A stretch of DNA of 64,000 nucleotides. Origin: Alicyclobacillus sp. SO9 (GTDB lineage Bacteria > Bacillota > Bacilli > Alicyclobacillales > Alicyclobacillaceae). Shown piece after piece: positions 1 to 9,136 of this stretch. Below the pieces are notes generated by a model that worked only from the letters and a program-made list of their open reading frames with translations, had not been told where the DNA came from and searched no databases. A program made the translations under genes and the position numbers. The stretch lies in assembly GCF_016406125.1 (NCBI RefSeq), contig NZ_CP066339.1, forward strand, positions 1,240,001 through 1,304,000, given 5' to 3'. Every line of letters begins with the position of its first letter. Positions within the stretch are counted from its first letter, which is position 1.

Positions 1-83
1 TTGATTCCAGTGAGATTGGTCAGTCCATGTCTGAAATCGTAGCCTATGGAACAGCTGTCATTGTCCGCGAAGAAGAACAATGA
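1..83 (+). CDS. 3' end of an unidentified CDS
   Basis: The frame starting at base 3 is open from the window edge and ends at TGA 81-83, giving about 26 C-terminal residues that finish VIVREEEQ. The stop overlaps the ATG of the next gene, which suggests translational coupling in one operon. Too little is visible to assign a family. Confidence 0.5.
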   Translation, partial: DSSEIGQSMSEIVAYGTAVIVREEEQ

Positions 84-313
84 TGGTTGCAGCCGTGTTG
101 GTACTGTATGTTCTCGTATCAGCAGCCGTTATTTTTGGAGTTTTCTTGTTTACAGCCTGGATGAGGCAGCGGCGTTTGCAGGGTCCGAGTAAAGTCCCGC
201 CAGGCTTTAAAAGAACCGAGGAAATATACTACGACCCGACGACGGGTGTGAGGCAGCGAGTATGGTATAACGAAGCTACCGGCGAACGGTTTTATCAAAG
301 AGAAGAGAAATGA
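80..313 (+). CDS. Small single-span membrane protein, unknown function
   Basis: This 77-residue protein has one N-terminal hydrophobic helix (about residues 3-25), then a basic stretch (WMRQRRLQ) and a soluble tail containing EEIYYDPTTGVRQRVWYN. The tail's regular alternation suggests a small beta structure on the cytoplasmic face. The start overlaps the stop of the preceding gene (ATGATG at 80-85), so ATG 80 or ATG 83 could be used. I do not recognise a named family. The coupled arrangement and protein-like composition support a real gene. Confidence 0.6.
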   Translation: MMVAAVLVLYVLVSAAVIFGVFLFTAWMRQRRLQGPSKVPPGFKRTEEIYYDPTTGVRQRVWYNEATGERFYQREEK

Positions 314-360
314 GAGTCTCAGGGCTGGAGACTTGGCGATGGGTGGAGCCTCTAGCCTTT

Positions 361-600
361 TCACACGACCATGGAAAGAAAGGAATATGTTTGCCAAATA
401 AATGCCATAACCCAAACCAAGAGCAGGAACAGGTTTAGCAACCGCAGCCGTTTTGCATTTTCAGATGCGAGCAATCGTAAGAAGGTAAGGGTTGATGTAA
501 TGAATACGAGAATAAGGACTGGAATGGGATTAATTGCAAAGGCCATGAGTAGCGTTGATACAAGTGCTGCCATTGTGAGAATCCAGAGGGCAATTAACAA
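361..600 (-). CDS. Small hydrophobic membrane protein, unknown function
   Basis: A 79-residue, very hydrophobic protein with two or three predicted helices (about residues 1-35 and 55-79) separated by a basic loop, ENAKRLR. It begins with TTG at 600-598. On the minus strand a near-perfect ribosome site, GGGAGGTGAT, lies about eight bases upstream, which strongly supports both the gene and the TTG start. It is transcribed convergently toward the 80-313 gene. No family is recognised. Confidence 0.6.
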   Translation of the reverse strand: MLIALWILTMAALVSTLLMAFAINPIPVLILVFITSTLTFLRLLASENAKRLRLLNLFLLLVWVMAFIWQTYSFLSMVV

Positions 601-940
601 AAGATATCACCTCCCAATATGAATTTTCTTCGACAATTCCACCGAGTATATCTATTTCACCGTTACATCCATTGTTCCTGCTTGTGTGTCGAAATCCCCT
701 ATCAGCGAGTATATACGTCCGCCGCATGTTGGTAGCCTATGCTCAGAACCTTTGCTCGTCACGACCAATGAGTGTTTGTTTCATACCAGATATCTGCAGA
801 TGTCTAAGAAACGAAAAGTTTCATACACATTCATACATAGATCTGACACATCAGGTAAACAGTAATGCGAGAAACGCGTCAATCTGGTAGACCATGGTGG
901 TCATACCGAGCGTAACACCGCTAGCTAAAGGGTGATGGTT
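601..940. other. Intergenic region upstream of the ger operon
   Basis: About 330 bases with no convincing gene. It should hold the promoters for the minus-strand membrane protein and for the germination operon. CATACACATTCATACATA near 820-840 resembles a sporulation-type -10 (CATA followed by TA), as expected for sigma-G control of ger genes, but no -35 can be placed confidently. Confidence 0.35.
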
Positions 941-2581
941 GTGACACTGTGGAGAACTCTGTTTACAAAGCGGCTCTCATCCCAGGCGGGAAAGCTTCCT
1001 CCGGATGAAGAGCTTAACAAGATGAGAGGTACGGAATACAACGGCAATATGAAGCCTGCCGTGGACTTCATCGAGGATTTGCTGGGAGTCAATGACGATT
1101 TGGTAATTAGAAGTCTGCGGGTTTTTACGCACTACGATGCAGTTCTCATTTACTTCTCGAACCTTGTGAATCGAGAGGTCATTAACGACAGCATTGTCAA
1201 ACCCCTGATGAATACGGCCAACTATCAGGCAGGTAAGAAACCGAAACGACAGGACATTCAAGAACTGATTAGCAAGGATATTGTCTTTTTCGGCCAAATT
1301 CATTGGGAAAATAACATCCCTCAAGCAGTCGAGGCTCTGCTTCGCGGAGATACCTTGGTTTTTATGGACGATGTAGACAAAATCCTTTGCATCAGCACTC
1401 GGAACGTGGAGCACAGGGGCATTGAACAGCCACAGACGGAGCAGGCCGTGCGCGGGTCGCGGGATGGGTTCATAGAATCCATGGCGACCAACATTACGTT
1501 GCTGCGGTACCGTCTGCAGACTCCCAATTTTCGCATCAAAATGCAGACACTTGGGCGGTTGAGTAAAACAAAGGTTGGGATTTGCTACATTGAAGGCATT
1601 GTAAATCCAGCCTTGGTGGAAGAGGTGGAGCGACGTCTAAACAGCATTGATGTCGACGTGATTTTGGATGCTGGCACAATCGAGCAGTACGTAGAGGATA
1701 ATCACTGGAGTCCATTTCCGCAACTTGAAAACTCAGAGCGTCCCGACAAGTGTGTGAGTAATCTTTGCGAAGGCCGGGTCGTGTTACTGATTGACGGGAC
1801 GCCCTTCGCCTTGATTGCACCCGCAGTCTTTACACAGTTCTATCAAACTGTGGACGATTATTCAGAGCGCCCCCTTATGGGCAGCTTAATTCGGATGGTG
1901 CGGGTGGTCGCCCTTCTGTTTTCACTGGTTTTTCCAGGTATCTACGTGGCGGTTATCTCCTTCAATCCAGAGTTAATCCCAACGCAGTTTGCCGTGGCAA
2001 TCGCCGGGGCACGAGCTGGAGTTCCTTTTCCAGCAGTAGTAGAAGTACTCATTATGGAAATCTCTATGGAAGTGCTTCGGGAAGCAACGCTTCGATTACC
2101 GCAGCAAGTTGGCGGCGCCTTGTCCATTGTGGGGGTGTTGGTCATCGGACAAGCTGCTGTGGCAGCCGGTTTTGTCAGTCCCATTACCGTTGTTATCATA
2201 GCTCTTACAACTATTGGGAGTTTTGCGACTCCAGCTTACAATGCTGCTGTCGCAATGCGCATTCTCCGTTTCTTAATAACGATACTTGGCGGTATTTTTG
2301 GCTTATACGGAGTTGTTATCGGAATGATTGTCATTACAAATCACATGCTGTCCCTTCGGTCATTTGGGGTTCCTTATATGAGCCCCATCGTTCCCGTTGA
2401 GTGGCAGGGCTGGAAAGATGCTTTGATGCGTGCGCCAATTTGGTGGATGCCTGTTCGACCCCAGCAGGTTCATCCTCAAAATAATCGAAGGTTGGGAAAG
2501 GGCACTCTGGAGAAAGTGTTTCAGAGACCTCATCACCCCCTCGATCCCGTTGATCCAAAAGGGGACAGACAAAAATCATGA
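941..2581 (+). CDS. gerAA: Spore germination receptor A subunit (GerA family)
   Basis: The A subunit of a GerA-type nutrient germinant receptor, an inner spore membrane complex that triggers germination. The first ~250 residues form the soluble N-terminal domain, with family words such as ESMATNITLLRYRLQTP and TKVGICYIEGI. The rest is a membrane domain with hydrophobic helices between about residues 290 and 480. I prefer GTG 941 (546 aa) because AAAGGG lies eight bases upstream; GTG 932 or ATG 935 would add three or two residues. The stop overlaps the gerB start (ATGA), so the operon is translationally coupled. Germinant specificity cannot be read from sequence, and the A/B/C order is the classical one. 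Confidence 0.93.
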   Translation: MTLWRTLFTKRLSSQAGKLPPDEELNKMRGTEYNGNMKPAVDFIEDLLGVNDDLVIRSLRVFTHYDAVLIYFSNLVNREVINDSIVKPLMNTANYQAGKKPKRQDIQELISKDIVFFGQIHWENNIPQAVEALLRGDTLVFMDDVDKILCISTRNVEHRGIEQPQTEQAVRGSRDGFIESMATNITLLRYRLQTPNFRIKMQTLGRLSKTKVGICYIEGIVNPALVEEVERRLNSIDVDVILDAGTIEQYVEDNHWSPFPQLENSERPDKCVSNLCEGRVVLLIDGTPFALIAPAVFTQFYQTVDDYSERPLMGSLIRMVRVVALLFSLVFPGIYVAVISFNPELIPTQFAVAIAGARAGVPFPAVVEVLIMEISMEVLREATLRLPQQVGGALSIVGVLVIGQAAVAAGFVSPITVVIIALTTIGSFATPAYNAAVAMRILRFLITILGGIFGLYGVVIGMIVITNHMLSLRSFGVPYMSPIVPVEWQGWKDALMRAPIWWMPVRPQQVHPQNNRRLGKGTLEKVFQRPHHPLDPVDPKGDRQKS

Positions 2582-3708
2582 AGACCGCAGACTCGTTTCA
2601 TTCGATAACTGTCCTCGAAGTTACAGCCATTGTTACCAGCAGTATTGTGGGAGTCGGAGTCCTTGCCGTTCCACGATTTGCGGCAATGGCAGCAGATACA
2701 GGAGCTCCTCTGGTAACCGTTGCAGGCACAGTTGTCGCAATGATAAGTGTTGCAATCATTAGTATTTTGGGAAGTCGTTTTCCGGAAGACAGTTTTGTCT
2801 CGTACAACGAACAATTGTTGGGGAAATGGCTTGGGAGACTCGGACCATTGGTCCTTGCTTTGTTTTTCTTGGTGATTACCGCTCTAACAGCCAGGGAATT
2901 CGGAAAAGTAGCGATTACTTCTGTACTTCCAAAAACACCAATCGAAGTGACCACTTTAATCATGCTCTTTTTAGCGATGACGGCTTCCAGGAACAACTTA
3001 AGTACATTTGCGTATATTCAGACCTTCTATATCCCATTTTTGCTGGCACCAGGATTTGTCATAGTCATCCTGTCGTTGAAAAATGCAAACTGGGTAAATG
3101 TACAGCCGTTTGTTGGAGGTTCCTTCACGACATTTGCCAACGGTGCACTGGTGGTAGCAGCTCTCTTTCAAGCAAGTTTTGTACTCACCATTGTCATTCC
3201 GGCCATGCGTCATCCACAGAAAGCGCTGCGCGCAAGTATCGTTGGTACCGCAGTTGCCGGAATTTTGTATGTCGCAATTGTGGTTGCATGTGTGGGGGTG
3301 TTTAGTTATGAAGGGGCTAAAGTGCTATATTGGCCAACTCTGGAATTGGCAAAAACAACGCAGATACCCGGTCAAATCCTCGAACGGTTGGATGCTGTCT
3401 TTATTTCTGTTTGGGTAGTGGCAGTCTTCACGACGCTGTATTCAAGTTACTTTTTTACAGTATGGGTACTGAAGGAGATATTCCATCTGCAGGACCACAA
3501 GTTTTGGACAATTACGCTTTTGCCAGTCGTGTTTTTATTAGCCATGTTCCCTCCTGACATTTTTCACCTATATCCAATCATTCAATTTGTTGGTAAGTGG
3601 GGACTGGTGCTAACCATCGGCTACCCATTTATGCTTTTTATGGTAGCTGTACTTCGTGGAAAAAGGGGGGAGATTCGTGTTTCTCAGCCGTCTCGTCCGA
3701 AGAAGTAA
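2578..3708 (+). CDS. gerAB: Spore germination receptor B subunit (GerAB/APC-type permease)
   Basis: A 376-residue integral membrane protein with about ten hydrophobic helices, matching the endospore germination permease family in the APC transporter superfamily. It opens with EVTAIVTSSIVGVGVLAVPR, the glycine-rich helix 1 typical of GerAB proteins. In known receptors the B subunit binds or transmits the germinant. Its ATG overlaps the gerA stop by four bases, and its 3' end overlaps the start of gerC, so A, B and C are made together. Confidence 0.93.
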   Translation: MKTADSFHSITVLEVTAIVTSSIVGVGVLAVPRFAAMAADTGAPLVTVAGTVVAMISVAIISILGSRFPEDSFVSYNEQLLGKWLGRLGPLVLALFFLVITALTAREFGKVAITSVLPKTPIEVTTLIMLFLAMTASRNNLSTFAYIQTFYIPFLLAPGFVIVILSLKNANWVNVQPFVGGSFTTFANGALVVAALFQASFVLTIVIPAMRHPQKALRASIVGTAVAGILYVAIVVACVGVFSYEGAKVLYWPTLELAKTTQIPGQILERLDAVFISVWVVAVFTTLYSSYFFTVWVLKEIFHLQDHKFWTITLLPVVFLLAMFPPDIFHLYPIIQFVGKWGLVLTIGYPFMLFMVAVLRGKRGEIRVSQPSRPKK

Positions 3709-4951
3709 TAGATGGGTTGCAGTTCTCGCGGTTCTGTTGACGACACCTTTTGTCTCTGGCTGCTGGGACCGGGTTGAACTCGAACAGCGTGCCATCATAT
3801 TAGGACTAGCCGTTGACGAGGCACAATCTGCAGATTCAAACAATGAAACCAGCATGGCTCACGATAGTAAGGCAACCTTGAGTGATCCAAAATTATACAA
3901 TCAATTACAAGAGAAACAAAAAATCAGTGTGACGGCACAAGTTGCTGTTCCGGGCAGAATTCCATTGGGACCGGGGGGCGGTGACGGCGGGGGTGGAGGT
4001 GGCAGCAATCCGGCGACTTCTGTCTGGGTTGTGAAGGCCACTGGTACCTCACTTGGAGACGCCATGCAGGAACTGCAGCAGCATCTGGGAGAGCGGATTT
4101 TTTTGGGACACTTGCGCATCATTACAATTTCCGAGGAAGTTGCGAAAGACATTGGGACAAAACCATATCTGGATTATTTGCGTAGAAATCCGCAAATTCG
4201 CCGCACAGCGTGGCTGACTGTCAGTAAAGGCAAAGCAGCCACACTGATGAAGACGGCGCCGCCTTTAGAGCGAGTTCCGACTTTGTACTTGCTGTCGACG
4301 ATGCAAAGTGCCATACGCCTTGGAAAACTGCCTCATGACTTTCTCGGTAGTTTTGAAAGCAAAGAGACAATGTGGGGTCGCGAGCCAATTCTGCCTTACT
4401 TAGAAGTGACAGGGAAGCAAGTCAAAGTTGCAGGAATTGCCGCTTTTTGCGACGGCAAAATGAAATACACGCTGAATCCATCTGAGGTTACATCCTATGA
4501 ACAGCTTGATGGGTCTCGTTCCACCCACACGACCATTATGGTTCCCATGGGTTCAAAAGGAGATTATGTTGTCTGGACCTCTTTCGCGAGAGCCCATCGC
4601 ATTAAAGTGAAAATGGTTAAGGGGAAACCGGTTGTCACAGTCTATGTCCATGTAGACGGGAATGTGGAAGAAAAATCTCGCAACAGAGTTGACCTGCAAA
4701 ATCATGTTTTTAGAACGAGACTAGAAAATGAAATGGCAAACTGGTCTGAAATCCATATGAAAAAAATTATTGATAAAACGAAAGTTTATCATACCGACAT
4801 TTTTGGATTTGGGGAGTACGTCAGAGCCTATGAGCCAGGATACTGGAGACAACACGTTCACCACAAAACGGATTGGAGAAAACTGTACGCAGACTTGAAT
4901 ATCAATGTGGTCGCTACATTTCAAACCCATCGCAGCGGCATGAAAGTCTAA
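3677..4951 (+). CDS. gerAC: Spore germination receptor C subunit (Ger(x)C lipoprotein)
   Basis: The lipoprotein subunit of the germinant receptor. A signal peptide of about 28 residues ends in the lipobox FVSGC, followed by WDRVELEQRAIILGLAVDEA, the hallmark of GerAC proteins. GTG 3677 is preferred because AAAGGGGGGAGA precedes it closely; GTG 3656 is an alternative. A glycine stretch (GPGGGDGGGGGG) near residue 105 is a low-complexity insertion not usual in the family. It overlaps the end of gerB by 32 bases. Confidence 0.92.
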   Translation: MFLSRLVRRSNRWVAVLAVLLTTPFVSGCWDRVELEQRAIILGLAVDEAQSADSNNETSMAHDSKATLSDPKLYNQLQEKQKISVTAQVAVPGRIPLGPGGGDGGGGGGSNPATSVWVVKATGTSLGDAMQELQQHLGERIFLGHLRIITISEEVAKDIGTKPYLDYLRRNPQIRRTAWLTVSKGKAATLMKTAPPLERVPTLYLLSTMQSAIRLGKLPHDFLGSFESKETMWGREPILPYLEVTGKQVKVAGIAAFCDGKMKYTLNPSEVTSYEQLDGSRSTHTTIMVPMGSKGDYVVWTSFARAHRIKVKMVKGKPVVTVYVHVDGNVEEKSRNRVDLQNHVFRTRLENEMANWSEIHMKKIIDKTKVYHTDIFGFGEYVRAYEPGYWRQHVHHKTDWRKLYADLNINVVATFQTHRSGMKV

Positions 4952-4966
4952 TGAAAGGCGGACGCC

Positions 4967-5191
4967 ATGAGTTTTATAACCTTTGATTTCACCCAACTTT
5001 ATCCTGTCTTGGCTGCATTTTTGTTCCTTTTCACTGGTTTGTATCTTTCTCTCGTTGAAGTTCAGTTGTACAGGCACCTGAGATTAGCAAGAGAGCGGAT
5101 ATGGGCACGGCGGCTTGGGTGGGGCAATATCGCTATTGGACTCGGATTGTTCGTTCTGAATTGGATGTACCACCAAATGTTGTGGCTATAA
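4967..5191 (+). CDS. Small two-helix membrane protein of the ger operon
   Basis: A 74-residue protein with two transmembrane segments (about residues 10-32 and 50-70) joined by a basic loop, RHLRLARERIWARRLGW. It starts 15 bases after gerC, preceded by GAAAGGCGG. Small two-span 'D' proteins encoded with GerA-type receptors are known to modulate germination in some Bacillus species. The size, topology and operon position fit that role, but this is inferred from context only. Confidence 0.6.
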   Translation: MSFITFDFTQLYPVLAAFLFLFTGLYLSLVEVQLYRHLRLARERIWARRLGWGNIAIGLGLFVLNWMYHQMLWL

Positions 5192-5369
5192 ACTTCAGTT
5201 CATTATCTATAGTTTGTTCAAATATCTGTCATTGTGTACTTTGCCACAATAAGGTAACCTATTTATGAGTGGAATCAAAGTGGTAGATTTATTTCAGAGT
5301 ATTCAATCTGATCTGCTTTTGAGTAATTAGTTTAGACTATTTATTATATTTTTTACATTAGAAAATGAT

Positions 5370-5469
5370 GCCATCGAATCAAGGCAAACCGTCGGAAACG
5401 TCGGCAACGCAAAGCTACAAGGGGCTACCGCGATTTGTATCGCCAAGCCAGCCAGCTGCTCGTCTGCGA
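5370..5469 (+). ncRNA. Cyclic di-GMP-I (GEMM) riboswitch aptamer
   Basis: GGCAAACC at 5383-5390 is followed by a GAAA-capped hairpin (GTCG-GAAA-CGTC), then GGCAACGCAAAGCTACA and GGGGCTA, and after a variable hairpin by AGCCAGCCAGCTGC at 5446-5459. These are the conserved landmarks of the c-di-GMP class I aptamer, in the right order. The terminator at 5470-5496 follows directly and leads into the FapA gene, so this is most likely a transcription-attenuating switch. The outer limits of stem P1 are approximate. Confidence 0.88.
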
Positions 5470-5496
5470 AACCATCCGACACTGGATGGTTTTTTT
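5470..5496 (+). terminator. Riboswitch expression platform (intrinsic terminator)
   Basis: AACCATCC pairs with GGATGGTT around a six-base loop and is followed by a run of T. CCATC at 5371-5375, beside the aptamer, could pair with GGATGG as an antiterminator. Whether c-di-GMP turns the gene on or off cannot be decided from sequence. Confidence 0.9.
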
Positions 5497-5547
5497 GTAA
5501 ATAGGGGTGTGGGCAACTAAACCGGGGTTCCAGGAAAGGTGACTTAC

Positions 5548-7416
5548 ATGCTAAAAGGACGATTTGGGAGAAAGAGTAAAGAAGAGAAAGCGGGATTGAA
5601 GACAACAACTTCTTTTCATGACGAGGCGAATGTTGCAAGTCAAGGCGTTATTGATGCAGCGAGACAACGGCGAACTCATCTTACTGTTGACGGAACTGTC
5701 GACGGAACTGTCTCGATTTTGGACGGCGAGGTCTTTGTCGCGGCACCCCACGAAAACGGAGTGAAAGCTTCTTTGTTCATACCTGAAGACCCTCGGATTT
5801 CTGTCACGATTGATGGAACTACAATGGAGTCCGGATTATATGAGTTGTCTGGCAGTGAACAAGTCACACTCACGCCAATTCAGATTGACCCTCACTGTGA
5901 AATACGTCTTATTCCTGCATCTGGAAATATGGAGTTAATTATGTCAATTGATTTACAACCGGGCATCTTATACCAGCCGGAAGACTCTCCTCCTGAAAAT
6001 AAACTATCGTTGGAGTGGAATGAAGTTGAAATTTCGGCTGCTCCACCCACCGAGGCTGACTTGTTGAACATCCTGGAGCAAAGTGAGTACAAAGGTGAAG
6101 TTGACAGAAGCGCACTTTCAGAACTTGCTTTAGCCACAGACAGCGTAGAACGCGTTGTGCTGCGGGGACTGGAAGCCTATCCTAGCAAACCTGAAGAGTT
6201 CAGGGAGATTCCACTCCCAGACCCGGATTATGTAGATCCGCTTCACCGTCGGATGAAACTGCAGGCGGTACAATCAGGGACTGCAGTTGGCGTTGTTGAT
6301 GCTCCTGTTCCTCCTCACACTGGTACGGACATTTTTGGACGCGAAGTTTCACCTAAACCCAGGCCAAGACAGAAACCTCCTGAACTCGGACCCGGCGTTA
6401 TTCGCAATGACAATACGATTTTAGCGGCTCGTGCAGGCCGGCTTGTGTTTACCGCCCGAATCATTGACGTTGTTCCGACAGTGGAGATGAATCGGTTAAC
6501 AGCAAAGGATGGACAGATTGTATTTGACGGAGATGTGAAAGTTTACGGCGACGTAGAGGATGGGAGCCTGATCAAGGCTACAGGCATGATTCAAGTGCAA
6601 GGCGGTGTCTATGGTTCTGTATTAGTCGGTGAAAACGGCATTTTGATTGGTGGACACTGTGTCAAGACAAAAGTCTATGCCGGTTGGGCAAAGGATATGG
6701 CATCCCAGACACTGACCGTCGTTAAGGAAACCGTGGAACGACTGGAACGATATTTGAAAGATGTCAGCCGGGTTCTGGACGATGCGCGCGAAAAGCTTGG
6801 AAACGAAGCATCAACCCAATTACAAGTTTTGCCGTCTGCTGTACTGGATAAGTACCACGTTGCTTTACCGAGGCATCTGTCGACGCTCGTGGAGCAGTAT
6901 GCAAAGACAAGCCAGCACAGTCTTGGAAAGCATTTGGAACCTTGCATTCGTTTAATCCAGACCGATTGGATTGGACCTCGACTAAAGGAGCTTACGCTGG
7001 AAAAGGGAATTCAACTTCTGAACCAACTTCAAGCCTATGAAGAGTACCTTGAAGAACACTTGCACGCAGATGCTGCCAGCGTGGAAATCAATGCACTTAC
7101 TTCTAGCACTGTGGATGCTACAGGACCGGTGTCCATTGTGGGACGGGGAACATACGCAAGCCATATCGACAGCGGGAAGAGCATTCATGTTGCAGGATTT
7201 GCGCGAGGCGGCGGGCTGAAGGCCGTTGATGCAATATCCGTGAGAGAACTAGGCTCTCCTTCAGGTACAGAGACGAGGGCTTCTGTCACTTCTCGAAGCG
7301 GAATAATTCAAGTGGAAACGAGACACCCCAACACTTTGTTAGAAGTCGGCGGAAATGTCAACCGAAACCTGACACAAGAATCCCACATCACATTTACGGA
7401 TAAAAGACAAGACTAA
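5548..7416 (+). CDS. FapA family (DUF342) polymer-forming protein
   Basis: This 622-residue protein matches the FapA/DUF342 family, whose centre is a right-handed beta-helix with a coiled coil. The repeated hydrophobic-glycine pattern (DGQIVFDGDVKVYGDVEDGS, then IQVQGGVYGSVLVGENG) at about residues 315-375 is the beta-helix. A helical region (VKETVERLERYLKDVSRVL onward) follows, and the helix resumes near residue 510. ATG 5548 follows GAAAGGTGA. The upstream c-di-GMP riboswitch implies a role tied to motility, surface or sporulation lifestyle, but the family's biochemical function is poorly known. Confidence 0.85.
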   Translation: MLKGRFGRKSKEEKAGLKTTTSFHDEANVASQGVIDAARQRRTHLTVDGTVDGTVSILDGEVFVAAPHENGVKASLFIPEDPRISVTIDGTTMESGLYELSGSEQVTLTPIQIDPHCEIRLIPASGNMELIMSIDLQPGILYQPEDSPPENKLSLEWNEVEISAAPPTEADLLNILEQSEYKGEVDRSALSELALATDSVERVVLRGLEAYPSKPEEFREIPLPDPDYVDPLHRRMKLQAVQSGTAVGVVDAPVPPHTGTDIFGREVSPKPRPRQKPPELGPGVIRNDNTILAARAGRLVFTARIIDVVPTVEMNRLTAKDGQIVFDGDVKVYGDVEDGSLIKATGMIQVQGGVYGSVLVGENGILIGGHCVKTKVYAGWAKDMASQTLTVVKETVERLERYLKDVSRVLDDAREKLGNEASTQLQVLPSAVLDKYHVALPRHLSTLVEQYAKTSQHSLGKHLEPCIRLIQTDWIGPRLKELTLEKGIQLLNQLQAYEEYLEEHLHADAASVEINALTSSTVDATGPVSIVGRGTYASHIDSGKSIHVAGFARGGGLKAVDAISVRELGSPSGTETRASVTSRSGIIQVETRHPNTLLEVGGNVNRNLTQESHITFTDKRQD

Positions 7417-7504
7417 CCTTCCATCAAAGACGCCAACTGGTTGCGTATATCCATTTGCAGAGAGAGGCACCGTAATAAGACAACCCAAAGGGCAGGTGCA
7501 AACG

Positions 7505-8935
7505 ATGAGACGATTGGTCCTCTCTCTATTTGGCGGAATACTGTTTGTGAGTTCGCTGCTTGCCGTACTCATTCATCCGATTTCCTTTGCGGCGAATCAG
7601 GAATCTACGCAACCAGACAAGAAATCTATACAACCAGATAAGGCACCTACAGACAGTGAAGGACGAGCACAGGCACAAGTACGCGGGAAAATTGCCTTCG
7701 TACGTCAGGGGCAGCTTTGGCTGCGGGATGAAAACGGCGAACGTAGAGTTCTGCAATTAGGCATTTTGAGCTCCCCAAAGTGGTCCCCAGACGGTCATTT
7801 TGTTGCTGTCACGGGAAAGTCCAAAGGGCCCCACGGAAAGCAGGATTTTGTGTACCTGCAGGTAGTGAACGCGGCAACCGGACACACGCAAATGGTGACG
7901 CGTTATTTATTTCCTGACACAATCACATTTAAATGGGGACCGAAGGGTCACCAGTTGGCTTTCGCACACAAGGGTGTGTTGAGTTCTGTCAATGTTGCAC
8001 CCCGGTCGAGTGTGCATAGAGTTGCCGCGGGGATACAGAGTTTTGCCTGGGCACCGAACGGACTTGGATTCATCATCTCAGCACCAGCCCATGTGCTTCC
8101 TGACGGTTGGACGCGAGCCAAAGTTTATCAAGTTTCTGTCGGTGAAAAACCTTCGAAAAGTGCAGCAAATCATGATCCGACGTTGCTCTTCACACTGCCG
8201 AAAACGGTGCCTGGAACCGACCGTTCCATGTTAATTACGGGACTGACATCCATGAAATGGTCTTACGATGGCAAATGGGTTGCTTTCATTGCCCATCCAA
8301 CTGCGGCATGGTCGAAGGACGAGAACAGACTTTGTGTTTTGTCAAAGGACGGCAAGAAATTTATTGTAGTGGGCACAATGCTGCAAAAATCTGAATGGTT
8401 TCGCTGGTCCCCTGGTGCGGATACATTGGCGTATATAAGAGGCAATCACCATGATATTTCACATGGGAAAAAGCTGAATATTGCCGCCGCGCCATTGTTC
8501 AAGTCACGGAATCTGGCTCCGATTGGAGCCGTAGACAACGGCTTGACTTGGATTGACCCCAAGCACATTATTGTGTCTCGCCGCCAGGAATCACTTCCTT
8601 CCAAGTCACCGGTACAGCTGGAATCCTCCATGTTTCCGTCACTGTATAACATTGATGTGGAGAGACCGACAGTTCAAAACCGAATTACGGCTCCTTCTCA
8701 GGGTGTTGGGGATTACAGTCCAGTTGCACAGGGGTGGCAAAAGGTTGTATGGGTCCGCTCTCCAAATGAGTCGAGTAAAGGTGAGATCTTCGTCGGAAAA
8801 GCGGACGGTACGGCTGCCCAATTGTGGCTGGAGGATGTCAATGCCGGAATGTGGGCTGTAGCACCGAAGGAAAAGAAACGCACCCGAAGGACGCCTGATA
8901 TTCTGCCGAAAATAAGTACATCATTGGACAAATAA
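7505..8935 (+). CDS. Secreted TolB-like beta-propeller protein
   Basis: The 476-residue product has a signal peptide (MRRLVLSLFGG then a hydrophobic core, cleavage near ISFAA) and a beta-propeller with at least five blades recognisable from TolB-type motifs: KWSPDGHFVAVTG, KWGPKGHQLAFAH, FAWAPNGLGFIIS, MKWSYDGKWVAFI and FRWSPGADTLAYI. A short repeat (IQPDK) follows the signal peptide. ATG 7505 is chosen for GGCAGGTG seven bases upstream. It may be co-transcribed with the FapA gene 89 bases upstream, under the riboswitch. No enzyme motif is visible, so a binding or envelope role is likely. Confidence 0.75.
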   Translation: MRRLVLSLFGGILFVSSLLAVLIHPISFAANQESTQPDKKSIQPDKAPTDSEGRAQAQVRGKIAFVRQGQLWLRDENGERRVLQLGILSSPKWSPDGHFVAVTGKSKGPHGKQDFVYLQVVNAATGHTQMVTRYLFPDTITFKWGPKGHQLAFAHKGVLSSVNVAPRSSVHRVAAGIQSFAWAPNGLGFIISAPAHVLPDGWTRAKVYQVSVGEKPSKSAANHDPTLLFTLPKTVPGTDRSMLITGLTSMKWSYDGKWVAFIAHPTAAWSKDENRLCVLSKDGKKFIVVGTMLQKSEWFRWSPGADTLAYIRGNHHDISHGKKLNIAAAPLFKSRNLAPIGAVDNGLTWIDPKHIIVSRRQESLPSKSPVQLESSMFPSLYNIDVERPTVQNRITAPSQGVGDYSPVAQGWQKVVWVRSPNESSKGEIFVGKADGTAAQLWLEDVNAGMWAVAPKEKKRTRRTPDILPKISTSLDK

Positions 8936-8939
8936 ATCC

Positions 8940-9020
8940 GGAGATAAGTCAGTCACCGGATAAGTCAGTTACTGGATAAATTAAGTCGCTGCAGAAGTCA
9001 GTCACTGGATAAGTCAATCC
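8940..9020. repeat. Imperfect tandem repeats of GGATAAGTCAGT
   Basis: Directly after the propeller gene's stop, the words GATAAGTCAGTCACCG, GATAAGTCAGTTACTG and GTCAGTCACTGGATAAGTCA form three to four imperfect copies of a ~16-base unit. No function is evident; it resembles the slippage duplications found after other genes here. Confidence 0.6.
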
Positions 9021-9031
9021 GCAAACACGAC

Positions 9032-9072
9032 AAAACCAAGGACGGTTCTGTTTTAAACTCGTCCTTGGTTTT
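9032..9072. terminator. Bidirectional intrinsic terminator
   Basis: AAAACCAAGGACG (9032-9044) pairs perfectly with CGTCCTTGGTTTT (9060-9072). A/T runs on both sides let it serve the propeller gene on the plus strand and the coiled-coil gene on the minus strand. Confidence 0.85.
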
Positions 9073-9136
9073 ATGGAGTCCATACCTGCGCCGTTGTGAA
9101 CAGGTTTGCATCAACAAGTTGTAATGCCTAACATTT

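Noticed and set aside
371-622. Plus-strand frame opposite the 361-600 gene
   Set aside because: The minus-strand gene has a near-perfect ribosome site and membrane-protein composition; this frame is its antisense shadow.
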